DNA of 64,000 nt. Source: Steromphala cineraria. Lineage: Eukaryota > Mollusca > Gastropoda > Trochida > Trochidae. The position numbers and the translations under genes were made by a program. The stretch lies in NCBI GenBank assembly GCA_916613615.1, contig OU744730.1, positions 3,317,582-3,381,581 of the forward strand, read 5' to 3'. The notes below the pieces were generated by a model. The model saw only the letters and a program-made list of their open reading frames with translations. It made no database searches and was not told the origin of the DNA. Of this stretch, positions 11,309 through 21,305 are shown in pieces (within the stretch, counting starts at the first letter, position 1; the number at the start of each line of letters is the position of its first letter).

Positions 11309-11672
11309 TTAAAGGGGCAGTAGCACGTTTTTAGGGGAATATAAGGTGACGTCAGAAAAATAAAAATTAATGGTTCAGATTGAAAGACAATGTATTTAAA
11401 CTAAATGAAGCAGTAATGTTTCAAATATATAATGTAAAGTTTAGCCATGCGAATCCTTTTTCCTAAACAAAATGAATTAAAGGTGTTCACACAAAATGGC
11501 CGCCAAAGGATTTTATGTGAATCTTCATACTTTGTCCTCTGACTATGGATAATTGGCTTGTGGAATGAGATTTTTGACACTATCAAAATAATCGATTAAG
11601 CATTAACGTACAATTATCAGTGAAAAATTAAAAATATAAAATTATCAAAAAACGTGCTACTGCCCCTTTAAA
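11309..11672 (+). mobile_element. MITE family A copy 1, full length
   Basis: It starts TTAAAGGGGCAGTAGCACG and ends with the reverse complement CGTGCTACTGCCCCTTTAA. The body carries the family landmarks: a GGTTCxxATTGAAAGACAATG block, an AAAATGGCCGCCAA block and TATCAGTGAAAAATTAAAA near the right end. It has no coding capacity and is about 360 bp. This is the most left-lying complete copy. Confidence 0.92.
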
Positions 11673-11736
11673 GTTAGTATTCACAACCAAAAGGGATATC
11701 TAAAATGACAAAAAGACGAAATGTTGCACTAATATA

Positions 11737-11792
11737 GAGTGAGTTATTGTTTTACGCCGCTTGGGCAATATTGCAGCCATTAGCGACGTGGT
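11737..11792 (+). repeat. Molluscan interspersed repeat (ACGCCGC type)
   Basis: GAGTGAGTTATTGTTTTACG...CCATTAGCGACGTGG recurs inverted at 62021-62073. I recognise this GAGTGAG...TTTTACGCCGC motif as common in mollusc genomic DNA. It supports the organism call. Confidence 0.6.
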
Positions 11793-12173
11793 GTTTTGTG
11801 AACAGAGGAATTGGAAAAATTAAAATTAACTTATTAAACATCGATTAAGGGAGAGAGAAAGGCGATCAAGTATTCCAATGGCGACTTAAAGAAAGGCTAC
11901 GGGTTGACACGATTTGAATCACGTACCGTAACGACAAACAATTTTCCCATGAAAAGCTCGAATTGGCATGTATATAGAAAGAGACAAGATGAAATGTATG
12001 GGTGTTTGTCCTCTGTACGAAGAATCCCAACAAAGAAAATTCCCCTTTATAAGATTCAGTGTATTAGGCCAAAACGTTTACGTATTTCTTAGAATACAAC
12101 ATCGGGGTTGTTTTTCGTTTAGGATCCCTGGTTGTATTCCGAAATTGGGTGAATCATTCTCTCCCCACAGATG

Positions 12174-12216
12174 CAGCTCAGTCATTATGCTAGATCAAAG
12201 TAACATGACTGAGCTG
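12174..12216 (+). repeat. Short perfect hairpin
   Basis: CAGCTCAGTCAT and ATGACTGAGCTG form a perfect 12-bp stem around a 19-base loop. The stem is too short for a typical animal pre-miRNA. Confidence 0.6.
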
Positions 12217-12239
12217 TCAGCTTTGTAGAGATGTTAGAC

Positions 12240-12668
12240 TAACATTTAGTCCCTGACAAAAAAAAAGTTCTTTACTTATTTCATCATTTTGATTGTTTAT
12301 AAAAAGAAGCCCTGAACAATACTTAATTTCAGCGGAGGAATCTAGATTTGCAAATATTTTCTTAAGAAGACTCCTTTATTTTATTTATTTATTTAATTTT
12401 GCTTTAGGGTCTGGATTACAGACTATGGGGTTGCATTCGAAGTTGATTTTCATATGTGTTATCTCGGGTTAACATATAGTCCTTAAAAAAGAATTATGGC
12501 TTATTTGATTATTCTATTTTTTTACAAAAAAAAAACATACAAAAAGTCCTGAAGAATACCTAAAGCGTGTGAAACTAGATTCGCCGATTTTTTTTCTAGA
12601 CTCAAAAAGGCTCATCCAATTATTTATTTTTTTGGCTTTAGGGTATGGTAAGTAAGTAAGTAAGTAAT
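12240..12668 (+). repeat. Diverged tandem duplication (about 235 bp) with (GTAA)n
   Basis: Two blocks share, in order, ACAT.TAGTCC, an A-run, a GTCCTGAA/CCCTGAA block, a poly-T-rich stretch and GGCTTTAGGGT. The anchor GGTTG.ATTCGAA recurs at about 12429 and 12836 and, as GGTTGTATTCCGAA, at 12130. A GTAA microsatellite ends the second block at about 12649-12668. Confidence 0.55.
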
Positions 12669-13069
12669 TTATTTCGTATAAATGGCCATGAGGCCAACAG
12701 TACAACATGTGTAAAATACAAGATGGATAAAGTTAACTGCGCCACATAAAAAAATCTTTAAGTTTGATACAAAGTAGACATATTGGGTATGGATAACATA
12801 CTGTTCAGGTTTCTATCAACTCAGTACCCCATCCAGGTTGTATTCGAAATATACTATTGTCCTATTATCAGCTAGCTCGAAGTGGCCTAGGGTATTATCA
12901 TATGTTACACAACCTTTGTCTTTACAGGTTGCTATTTGACATAACGACCTAGGTGCGTTATGTGGATTACTTCAGCCTGAAAAATACTGTTTTTTCCTAA
13001 TTATTTTAAAATCTTTTTTAACAAAATAGAAAAATAAGTTCTAAAATGATGTCCCATGTTGTGTAAGAC

Positions 13070-13137
13070 GGTTATATACTCCTTTTCGGTTGATATGGGC
13101 TGTATATCCCATATCAACCTCAAAGGTGTATATAACC
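13070..13137. repeat. Foldback, about 30-bp arms
   Basis: GGTTATATACTCCTTTT.GGTTGATATGGG pairs with CCCATATCAACCTCAAAGG.GTATATAACC across a short loop. It is the first member of a hairpin cluster at 13.07-13.83 kb. Confidence 0.8.
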
Positions 13138-13180
13138 TATACGTAGAATACTTATGGAGCTGACAACGTCATATGTGACA

Positions 13181-13685
13181 TTATTACCCTTAAGATAAAT
13201 TTCTCGAATTCTGATTGGTCAATAGCCAAAGCATACATACCCGTGTGGTCGGATTTGGCAGGGTGTACGAAGTGTACACCCCGTCAAATTTGACACGTGA
13301 CATAACAAACGGGTCATACGGATGACCTTGACCTCAGATGGAATGCGGAAGTAAAACGGCCGCTCGACTGACAATTTCAGAATCAAAATTTACAATGACC
13401 AACATCAATTGAGAGATTTTAATGTTATGTCATTGTTAATTTCCATTGTGTTATTACATTCATTCAATATGAACACATGTTTCTCTTTAATTATTTCATT
13501 TAACAACAATTTTAATTCGGATATTATTAGTCACAGAGTTATCTCCCTTTATATAACTGCCGTTAGCTCAGTACCACGACTCTTGATGTTCACACTCTGC
13601 TGAGCTTGGACCGCAGTCCAGTTATGACTTATTTTGGTCGAAAATGAGTAAACTGTGTTGAAATAAAAGATCTTAAGGGTAATAA
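13181..13685. repeat. Segment bounded by a 15-bp inverted repeat
   Basis: TTATTACCCTTAAGA at 13181-13195 is matched by its exact reverse complement at 13671-13685. The enclosed 505 bases contain the small hairpin at 13253. The segment could be a non-autonomous element, but no target duplication was found. Confidence 0.45.
13253..13289. repeat. Mini foldback related to the 13690 hairpin
   Basis: ATTTGGCAGGGTGTAC pairs with GTACACCCCGTCAAAT around a five-base loop. The arms match the TTTGACAGGGTGTACGG part of the large hairpin at 13690-13827, as if the inner part had been deleted. Confidence 0.65.
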
Positions 13686-13689
13686 ATTC

Positions 13690-13827
13690 GTTACACGGCG
13701 TTTTGACAGGGTGTACGGGACTGTAAGACCCTTGTACATTGTGTATTTCCTTCGGCTCCGCCTCAGGAAAATACAGAATGTACAAGGGTCTTACAGTCCC
13801 GTACACCCTGTCAAAACGCCGTGTAAC
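13690..13827. repeat. Near-perfect foldback, about 60-bp arms
   Basis: The arms GTTACACGGCGTTTTGACAG... and ...CTGTCAAAACGCCGTGTAAC are almost identical over about 60 bases, differing near the loop by one substitution and one indel. The loop (CCTTCGGCTCCGCCTCAGG) is GC-rich. The low divergence indicates a recent origin or gene conversion between arms. Confidence 0.9.
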
Positions 13828-16130
13828 TAATAGTATTTGGGGGTCAAATAAATCAACCGTTACAAATGCTGGTATATCTATCACGTGCTGGATTTAAGTG
13901 AGAGTTATCTCCTTCTTCTGTGGTAATGGGTTAGTAGAATGAGTGGTTTTAATCAATGAGACAAACATTTATAAAATATTTTCTAAAGCGGACAAAATAA
14001 TACCGGGCGCTTGTTTTTCAACGCACCCCTTGACCATTCCAAACATGACCTAATTAAAGGAGGTTGCTGCTAAAAATAGACCTTGTCCATTTTTAAACAA
14101 TTCAATATTTGGGAACGGCTTTTTGCATTATTTTTAAAAATCAAAACTTCATAATTGGGTTTTCGTTTCGTAAACCGCAAATACAATAACTCAGTGGCTC
14201 TGTAGGGAAATGTTATTGAATAAAGACTAAAGATGCTTTATTATACATATTGCGTAACAACATCGCTTAATTTCTTTCAAGTGAAATTTAAACTCGTCAT
14301 GGCAAGATCTTAGTCATATATTTCAAAATTGTATATATTTTCATGAATTTGTGTTTAATGGTGGGTTGGGCGGATTTCAAATAATCTGCTCCAAATTCGT
14401 TTCAGCTTTTCATTAGATATGTTCGAAACCAATTAATATCCAAATAATTTCAAATATAATGAAATGCGAGCTAAATGATTATGTAGACTTATTTATCGCT
14501 CGTCCATTGAAGATATTGCTGTTAAGAAATCAACCAAGTACTTACACATTGCGTAATACCATTCCTCCTTCAATGCCGTACCATTCACAAATTTCATAAA
14601 TTGAAAAATGGAAAATTGCTTTAAAAGCATCAATTAAATGACAGATTTGCATAATTAATTGAGAGAATATTATAAATTTTGAAGTGGCATATTTAAAAGA
14701 ACAGCAAGTTTTAAGAAAGACAACAGATGAAGGAGAAAATATTTGTTATGCTTCGTAACGTCACGTTTATATATAGAAGTTGTGATTTCAAAATGTTTCT
14801 GTTTTAAAATGCAATAGGAAATGGATTTTTTTTTTACAAAAATGCTAATCGATAACACGTCCACCTCCATTGTCTGTGTAATTAGTACATTGTGACAGCT
14901 CTGTTGTTTGAATTAATTATTTAAGAAAATCACCTATTACACAATTCGAATTTAGTTATTATGCAATGCATTGACGTGCAGGTCCAACCCCATATGAGAA
15001 AGGAAATGATTAAATTTTCCTATACTGTTTTAATTATTTCCAACATTAAAATAAGATTTAGTGAATGGGGTTCATTGTTTAAAATCGATAAATGAGTGTA
15101 ATTACGTAATTTAAATTATGTGACTACGTTTTAATAAAAAGAGGACTCTAAACATTGCTCTTTTTTCTAATCCCTTATGTTAATTATGAGTTTTGATACG
15201 TGGGAAGAAATATCAATAAATAAATACCAAAAAAATTGGATGTTTCTGGTGAATATTTATCATAATCTATAAATCGTAAACAAGTGATGTTTACAAAAAT
15301 AAAAGTACGGTCGCGGTCAACAAAAACATCTCCTTGACAGCCGAATGTGGAGGCCGAATGTCGTCGGACCGTTAGCGTAAACATATTATCTTCATAAACA
15401 ACTTTGCACAAGCTGTGACATGATTTGGCGTATTTTGTACTGACATTATCAATGGCCTTGCCTTTCATACCAAGTATGAATTACATCAATTTATCATGTT
15501 ATAATAAAATTTCGGTTGAATGCGGTGATATTTTTCAGAAATAATCAACATAATGTGATGAAAACCAAACAAAAACAGTACAACCCAAAAGGGGCCCCTC
15601 CAAATGGATAAATGCCAGGCATATCAGCACGGATGTGTTACGTAATGCCCAATGCACCACATGCATCGAGCATGTTGCAGAATATGTGTGATCGCTTTGC
15701 ATTTTCATCTTGCTGTGATTTGATTTTTCATGAAACAAACATGGAGAATTAAGCAATCATTCAAAATCCATTATCGATGTTGGTCCCTTACTTAAAAATT
15801 CAGTTTATTTCGCACCTTGTGGCGCAGTGGCCGGATTTTTCTCTTGACCTAGAAATCTGCCGGCAAAGTTCCAATTTTAGATACTGCTATAGTGTTAACA
15901 TATTAAGTTAACTCCTGTTCGAAGTAAACACCGTCTCTTTTAATACATCTAGCTCATAAAAATATATTCATTCAAAATCTAGAAAATATATTCGATCACT
16001 TTCAAATGTATTTACCACAACAAAATAACACGTGATAATACAAACATATTGATTGTTTTGTAAGAGTAATGCAAAGACTGTGATGTGTTGTCAGCGCGTA
16101 CTATTGTTGATCCCCATAATGTGTCTTGCA
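13828..16130. other. Upstream intergenic region of lin-41
   Basis: AT-rich, without a supported gene. It holds one tRNA-like relic at 15818. Frames here (for example on the minus strand at 15184-15468) have no recognisable domain. Confidence 0.45.
15818..15885 (+). pseudogene. tRNA-like relic
   Basis: CTTGTGGCGCAGTGGCCGGA fits a Pol III A box (TGGCGCAGTGG), and AAGTTCCAATT lies at B-box distance. Stems do not close, so it is a decayed tRNA-derived sequence at most. Confidence 0.35.
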
Positions 16131-16338
16131 ACAGCGATTCTGATTGGCTGGAGCTTGATTGACGATAGAAATTGGGTTAACCACGCCTCTCAAGTGTTGG
16201 AAGATGGCGCCCCCCTCTACCTTCTTGTGGCTGCCACACGATTCGATGGATATCTGAGTAAAAACAGGGTGAGCCAGCTTTTAACCGTATCTACCTCGCA
16301 AGTTGCTATGTGTGCTAGAGATTCTAAATCTTTGGCAC

Positions 16339-16346
16339 CTCAGGGA
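16339..16346 (+). promoter_or_regulatory. miR-125/lin-4 seed match in putative leader
   Basis: CTCAGGGA is complementary to miR-125/lin-4 nucleotides 2-8 plus an A. It is relevant only if this base is transcribed. A second identical 8-mer lies in the 3' UTR at 18898. Confidence 0.3.
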
Positions 16347-16461
16347 CGTAAGCTAGGCCGCCATGTTGAGAGCACGATATAAGGCGAAGTGATCACCGAG
16401 GAACGTACTACGATGTGAATTTCCTTGGCCCAAGTAAGAGAGCAAAACGGGTGACTTACTG

Positions 16462-16469
16462 CTACCTCA
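16462..16469 (+). promoter_or_regulatory. let-7 8-mer seed match just before the start codon
   Basis: CTACCTCA lies 11 bases upstream of the lin-41 ATG (16480). Its last A is the first base of an out-of-frame ATG at 16469. Leader sites for miRNAs are usually weak, but let-7 is the known regulator of this gene family. Confidence 0.5.
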
Positions 16470-16540
16470 TGCTTCGCTCATGGCCGCTGCATTTTCCGAC
16501 TCGTTCGGTGAGCAGCAGCTATCCTGTCCCCTTTGTTTGA
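16469..16540 (+). other. Overlapping upstream ORF (23 codons)
   Basis: An ATG 11 bases before the lin-41 start opens a different frame, runs over the main start codon and stops with TGA at 16538-16540. Neither ATG has a purine at -3, while the main one has G at +4. If translated, this frame would reduce LIN-41 initiation. Confidence 0.4.
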
Positions 16541-18798
16541 GCAGATTCGACGATCCTAGGGTGTTACCATGTCTTCACACGTTTTGCAAAAAATGTTTGG
16601 AGACGGAGTTGAGGGACTGTGTGGTGGGAGGTGCAGGAATCAACTTCCGCTGCCCGACCTGTCAACAAATGGTGTCGCTGAATTCAGCAGGCTTGGAAAG
16701 TCTACCATCCAACTTCTTCATCAACAACATCATCGATGTAATGGTATCACACGAGGACGAGTTCGAAAACGGGGAACAGGAAAGGGATAGAGGCTTGACA
16801 AGATGGTGCAGCTCTTGTGATGAGGGAAGCCAGGCTTCATCTTTGTGCAAGAACTGTAATGAGTATCTTTGTGATAATTGTGTGAAAGCTCACCAGCGTG
16901 TAAGGCTGACTAAAGATCATTACATAGAGAGACTGCGAAATTTGAAGTTCTCTCCACCGTCTCTATCCCAAACGGATCCATCACCCACCCATTTCTCCGA
17001 TAGTGGCCGCCCCTTGGAATGTTGTGAAAACCACGAACATGAGATTTTACGACTCTTCTGTGATTCATGTTCACAGGCTATCTGCAGGGAATGTACCATG
17101 GTGGAACACATCGGTCACAGTTTCATCTACCTTCAGGATGCTATAGATAATTCCAAGACAATCACGTTAAAACTTTTGGCGGATGCTAAAGCGGGGATTA
17201 AGGCTTTAGAGGAGAGCATCCATTTAACCCAGGGAATGGCGGAACGGGTGGAAGTTCGTGCTCAAGCAGTGGCAACCGAGGTAAGAACGACAACACGTCG
17301 ACACATGACGGCGCTTGAAGAGAGAGAGAGGGACCTGATCAGACGGGTTGAAAAAATACGCCAAGTGAAAGCCAAATCTCTCCATTTACAAGTGGACGAT
17401 TTGAAACTTGGGCTTTCATCTCTCAGTCAAACTGTGGATGAAGTTGAAGTCCTTTTGAATACGGGTACAGACATTGACATTTTGAAAACGAAAGATCGTA
17501 TGGTGTCTGAAATACAGAACATGCGACGACTCAGGGGCCATATGCAGCCTCACGAAGATGACAACATTCTTTTTACTCCACCAGATGCAGCTTTGTACAA
17601 TGCTATCAGTAAAATGGGCTTTATCAGTAGTAGTGCTTTTGCACCCAATTCTTGTGCAACCGGCGATGGCTTGAAACGAGCTTTAAAAGGAAAGCTAGCT
17701 TTGTTTATGGTTCACACCAAAGATCACCACGGAGAAGGACGTGTAATGGGAGGCGACCCTCTCGAAATCATCATCCAAAGTCCGGAAGGAGCGCTGTATC
17801 GAACAGAAATCATCGACAGACAGAATGGATCCTATGCTGTCACTTACCGACCGCAAACTGAAGGGCAGCATATCATCTCGGTTACAATACGCGGCAAGCA
17901 CATCAGGGAAAGTCCTTTCAAGGTCAACGTGCGAAGCGGTCGCAACTACTCAGCTATTGGAAGAGCTATTTTCCATTTCGGCGGCGAAGGTGACGGAGAT
18001 GGTAAGCTGTGTCGACCATGGGGCGTGTGTTGTGACAGAGATGGTTACATCGTTGTTGCCGATCGCAGTAACAACAGAGTGCAAGTGTTCAACCCTGACG
18101 GAACATTTCATCACAAGTTCGGATCCCCGGGCTCTAGAAACGGCCAGTTTGATCGTCCAGCCGGTGTTTGCATCGACAGCCAGGGACGAATAATCGTAGC
18201 GGATAAAGATAACCATCGTGTGCAGCTCTTTACATTCGAAGGCATCTTTGTGTTGAAATTTGGTGAGAAGGGAAACAAGAATGGGCAGTTTAACTACCCA
18301 TGGGACGTTGCCGTGAATACTGAGGGCAAAATCCTTGTGTCCGATACACGCAATCACCGCGTGCAGCTGTTCACAGCTGATGGCCAGTTTCTCAACAAGT
18401 ATGGTTTCGAGGGTCCCCTATGGAAGCATTTTGATTCGCCCCGGGGTGTGTGTTTCAACAACGACGGACATGTTGTTGTCACCGACTTCAACAACCATCG
18501 TCTACTCGTCATCCATTCAGATTTCCAGTCAGCAAGGTTTCTGGGAACAGAGGGCAGTGGGAACGGACAGTTCCTTCGTCCACAAGGGGTAGCGGTGGAC
18601 CAGGAAGGGAACATCATCGTTGCTGATTCAAGGAATCACAGGATTCAAGTATTTCAACCAAACGGCAATTTCCTGTGCAAGTTCGGGAACCAAGGACCGG
18701 GGGCGAGTCAAATGGATCGACCGTCTGGTCTGTGTGTCTCCCCAGATGGGTACTTGATCATTGTCGACTTTGGAAATAACCGTGTTCAGGTATTTTGA
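16480..18798 (+). CDS. lin-41: LIN-41/TRIM71, TRIM-NHL E3 ligase and RNA-binding protein
   Basis: This 772-residue protein has the full TRIM71 layout. The RING (C16, C19, C31, H33, C36, C39, C58, C61) binds zinc and recruits E2 enzymes. B-box 1 lies at about 107-152 ([16 protein letters not shown]...[13 protein letters not shown]), B-box 2 at about 180-215 ([17 protein letters not shown]), a coiled coil at about 225-345, a filamin/ABP280 domain at about 385-485 and six NHL repeats at about 495-772. The NHL propeller binds mRNA hairpins in known LIN-41 proteins. NHL repeats such as [19 protein letters not shown] are almost identical to vertebrate TRIM71. The family represses differentiation mRNAs in the cytoplasm of early or stem-like cells and is itself silenced by let-7. 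The whole protein lies in one exon, whereas I recall several exons in vertebrates. It is shorter than human TRIM71 (868 residues), mainly by lacking the low-complexity stretches around the RING. The start is the first in-frame ATG before the RING. Confidence 0.97.
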   Translation: MAAAFSDSFGEQQLSCPLCLSRFDDPRVLPCLHTFCKKCLETELRDCVVGGAGINFRCPTCQQMVSLNSAGLESLPSNFFINNIIDVMVSHEDEFENGEQERDRGLTRWCSSCDEGSQASSLCKNCNEYLCDNCVKAHQRVRLTKDHYIERLRNLKFSPPSLSQTDPSPTHFSDSGRPLECCENHEHEILRLFCDSCSQAICRECTMVEHIGHSFIYLQDAIDNSKTITLKLLADAKAGIKALEESIHLTQGMAERVEVRAQAVATEVRTTTRRHMTALEERERDLIRRVEKIRQVKAKSLHLQVDDLKLGLSSLSQTVDEVEVLLNTGTDIDILKTKDRMVSEIQNMRRLRGHMQPHEDDNILFTPPDAALYNAISKMGFISSSAFAPNSCATGDGLKRALKGKLALFMVHTKDHHGEGRVMGGDPLEIIIQSPEGALYRTEIIDRQNGSYAVTYRPQTEGQHIISVTIRGKHIRESPFKVNVRSGRNYSAIGRAIFHFGGEGDGDGKLCRPWGVCCDRDGYIVVADRSNNRVQVFNPDGTFHHKFGSPGSRNGQFDRPAGVCIDSQGRIIVADKDNHRVQLFTFEGIFVLKFGEKGNKNGQFNYPWDVAVNTEGKILVSDTRNHRVQLFTADGQFLNKYGFEGPLWKHFDSPRGVCFNNDGHVVVTDFNNHRLLVIHSDFQSARFLGTEGSGNGQFLRPQGVAVDQEGNIIVADSRNHRIQVFQPNGNFLCKFGNQGPGASQMDRPSGLCVSPDGYLIIVDFGNNRVQVF

Positions 18799-18897
18799 GA
18801 GTTTGCTTCATATGACTGACCAAACGGTCTTCTATTATTCACTTAGCTCAGGCATGCTTCTCAGGTGACCTATTTGTGAAGCCAAAGGCGTCGACAG

Positions 18898-18905
18898 CTC
18901 AGGGA
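18898..18905 (+). promoter_or_regulatory. miR-125/lin-4 8-mer site
   Basis: CTCAGGGA, 100 bases after the stop codon, matches the miR-125/lin-4 seed with the flanking A. lin-4/miR-125 sites are known in lin-41/TRIM71 3' UTRs. Little 3' supplementary pairing is visible. Confidence 0.65.
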
Positions 18906-19070
18906 ATTTCTATATACTTAGTTACAAGGTATCTGTCTTTGTGCTTGCGTCAACTTTGCCGACTTACCTTGCATCCTTTGCCACAAGTTTTTGGCGCGTC
19001 GTCAAATCTGAAAAAAATAAAATTTGTGTTCTGTGATGCCAAAAATGTCAAAATTGCCTAGTTTGAAAAA

Positions 19071-19078
19071 CTACCTCA
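19071..19078 (+). promoter_or_regulatory. let-7 8-mer site 1
   Basis: CTACCTCA, in AAAAACTACCTCAAC, about 270 bases after the stop codon. Confidence 0.8.
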
Positions 19079-19382
19079 ACCTCTGCAAAGGATGCCAGGT
19101 TTATCGGTAAAGTGACAATATTTATTAGCAAAGAATGTATGTACATGTTTCAGGCCTAGTATGGCATTAATTACGTCACATTGTGACTTTAATCCCCCTG
19201 CAATGTCTCTTTTATAAGACATAAAAATTTGCCTGTTAATGTTATTCTTATATAGAAATGTTGCCAAGTTTAACTGTCCTTTTGGCTTGACTCACAAAGC
19301 TGATCGGGAGTCTCCTATGTTACAAATTTACCTGGCGGATCTGTCGATATTGTGCAAGAATTCTTGTTTTCATAGCGTATTC

Positions 19383-19389
19383 CTACCTC
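19383..19389 (+). promoter_or_regulatory. let-7 7-mer-m8 site
   Basis: CTACCTC followed by G. Seed nucleotides 2-8 pair and the terminal A is absent. Confidence 0.55.
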
Positions 19390-19978
19390 GGCTGCATGAT
19401 GATAGCTCGAAGCAATAGGCAGTGGACGCGACCAGTGAGTTTCTTTGGTGTCTATAAATGACATATTCATCTGATCTCATTTTCAAGGCAGCATTTGCTT
19501 TCTTCAGTTCCATCATCCTCAATAGTTTGTGAAAACAGATTCTTTTTCTTTCGTTTTTCAATTTAATCATAAATTATTTTTTTCAACATATATGAAAAAT
19601 GCAGTTGATTTCTTTTGCTGTTTAAAAGACTAGACAGAGTTACCTCCTTAACTAATCTCAACAGAAACAAATTCAGTTATGCCTAATTTATTATTATAGT
19701 AGTCACTTAAATACATTTGATAAATTTTGAGATATTTCCTGAAAATAATTTAGGCACTTTGAAAATTGTTATTGGTTTAGGTAAGTTATTATTAAATTCG
19801 ATTAAACTTTGAATTTTTATTTTAAAGCAACTTTTATGATAAGACGTTACATGCTTGTTGTGTTAAGACATTACAATGGCAATAGCAATTCTTGCACAAT
19901 GTCGACATTTTCTCCTCTTGTTATTTCATTCCGTAGGTCAACCATGCCAAAATAGGCGCTTAAGTGGTTATTTTGGTA

Positions 19979-19986
19979 CTACCTCA
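19979..19986 (+). promoter_or_regulatory. let-7 8-mer site 2
   Basis: TACTACCTCA gives ten contiguous matches to the 5' end of let-7. It lies 12 bases before the GTAACCATGGTTAC palindrome. Confidence 0.8.
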
Positions 19987-19997
19987 AATCAGTCATT

Positions 19998-20011
19998 GTA
20001 ACCATGGTTAC
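19998..20011. promoter_or_regulatory. RFX X-box-like palindrome
   Basis: GTAACCATGGTTAC is a perfect 14-bp palindrome matching the RFX factor X-box consensus (GTNRCC-ATGGYNAC type). Within a 3' UTR it could instead be an intragenic enhancer or an RNA stem seed. A related GTTGCTATGGTTAC is at 24196-24209. Confidence 0.45.
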
Positions 20012-20274
20012 GGACTCTCAGCATTCTTAGACAATGCACAGAATCATCATCTTATCTACTTAATTAAAGTGACGATTGATCAAATTGATAGTCTAACTGA
20101 AAGTTACATTGATCAATTAATTATTTGACTCTAAGAATTTGAATCCGTTAACACTATCTCTATTCGACTCTGATTAATTGTTGACCATTTCTGGAAGGAT
20201 TTGTTAGGCTTGATGCTTTCATTTATAATTTTGGTCGTTATGGCTGATTTTGGTTATTGCTGTTTTCAATCATT

Positions 20275-20281
20275 TACCTCA
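20275..20281 (+). promoter_or_regulatory. let-7 7-mer-A1 site (G8:U)
   Basis: TTACCTCA: nucleotides 2-7 plus the A pair, and position 8 would be a G:U wobble. Confidence 0.5.
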
Positions 20282-20998
20282 AACAAAAATTGCTGAATTA
20301 ATGTGTTTGGAGATTGGCTGTTTAAGATTTGGTTTAATTTAATTAAAAATGTTTAGGGTAATAAAAACAATTATTTGAATTTTCTATTCTTGTAGAATCA
20401 TAGAAACTAAAAATTTAATTTTTTTAAATTTTTTCTTCATCAATGATCACACTTTTAAAATATTGTTCTAGAAAATTAGCAAAAATTCATGTTCAATTTT
20501 GAATTTTCCTCATTCAATGGTAAAAATAAAGTTTTTCCTTTTCAACACAACCATATTGTCTCCAAATGAAACCCTCTATCTCTTATCCGTTGTCAATTCA
20601 TCCTCGCAAAAACTCAACCCCCGTTTAATAAATTTGAATATTTATCACATTGGCAATCAACTCGTGAAATATGACATTGTTCGCCCTTTAACATCTGGGC
20701 GAGGAATACCATCACTTGTAATCCAAAACATCGGATCACAAATTTGACATGTAAAAGCGCCGCGTCTGAAAGCGAAGTGAATTTGATCGGCCTGCCTTTG
20801 ATCTGAGATGCATGTTAGTTACATCAGAAGTATTACGCTATCTAAGCCGGGCTAATTGAGCTGAAGAGACTTGAGTTTGATTTAATTAAGGCCAGACATC
20901 CTTCCATGCTGGCCAATTGAAATGTCAAAGGGATGAGGGATTTTTATGGCAAGTTTGGGGATGTGATTGAAATGGGGTTAGAATTGCAGGAGGGGGGA

Positions 20999-21019
20999 GG
21001 GGGGGGGGGGGGGGGGGGG
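20999..21019 (+). repeat. G21 homopolymer
   Basis: A run of 21 G within a G-rich stretch (20990-21055). In RNA it could form a G-quadruplex. Run length from the assembly may be imprecise. Confidence 0.85.
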
Positions 21020-21284
21020 TAATGAAGATTGGGGGGTCAACAGGGAGGAGGGGATGGTTATTGAAGTTTTTTTATTTAGAGATATACCGCAGCAAGTGGA
21101 TAGAGCAGTTTATTTGAAGAGAAGGTTAGGGGTTATTGAATTATTTTAATTTAAATTTTAGATATCAATTGTAGCTAATTAAGAATAAGGGGCATATATG
21201 AAGGGGGAGGTTGTTACGTGGTAGGGAGGGTTCAAATTGATATCTATTTCATGTGAGTACATCAGAGATTTGATAGGGGGAGAA

Positions 21285-21305
21285 GGGGGGGGGGGGGGGG
21301 GGGGG
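21285..21305 (+). repeat. Second G21 homopolymer
   Basis: Another 21-G run, 265 bases after the first and on the same strand. Confidence 0.85.

Larger units (their letters stand above)
16138..16479 (+). promoter_or_regulatory. Candidate promoter and 5' leader of lin-41
   Basis: The region is more GC-rich than its surroundings. It has two ATTGG (inverted CCAAT) elements in TGATTGGCTGG and AAATTGGG, an AAGATGGCGCCCC at 16201 and a GCCGCCATGTTG at 16357, both resembling YY1 sites that often mark TATA-less start sites. A miR-125-type seed match (16339) and a let-7-type match (16462) fall in the downstream part. The exact start site and any leader intron cannot be seen. Confidence 0.4.

Noticed and set aside
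12174..12216. Pre-miRNA hairpin
   Set aside because: The stem is only 12 bp with a 19-base loop, too short for a standard Dicer substrate.
12155..12228. Coding exon after CTCTCCCCACAG
   Set aside because: The acceptor-like sequence looks good, but the frame behind it has no recognisable protein and no donor is evident.
16053..16382. 109-codon frame upstream of lin-41 with a hydrophobic start
   Set aside because: It overlaps the CCAAT and YY1-like promoter signals and has no recognisable domain. The hydrophobic stretch alone is weak evidence.
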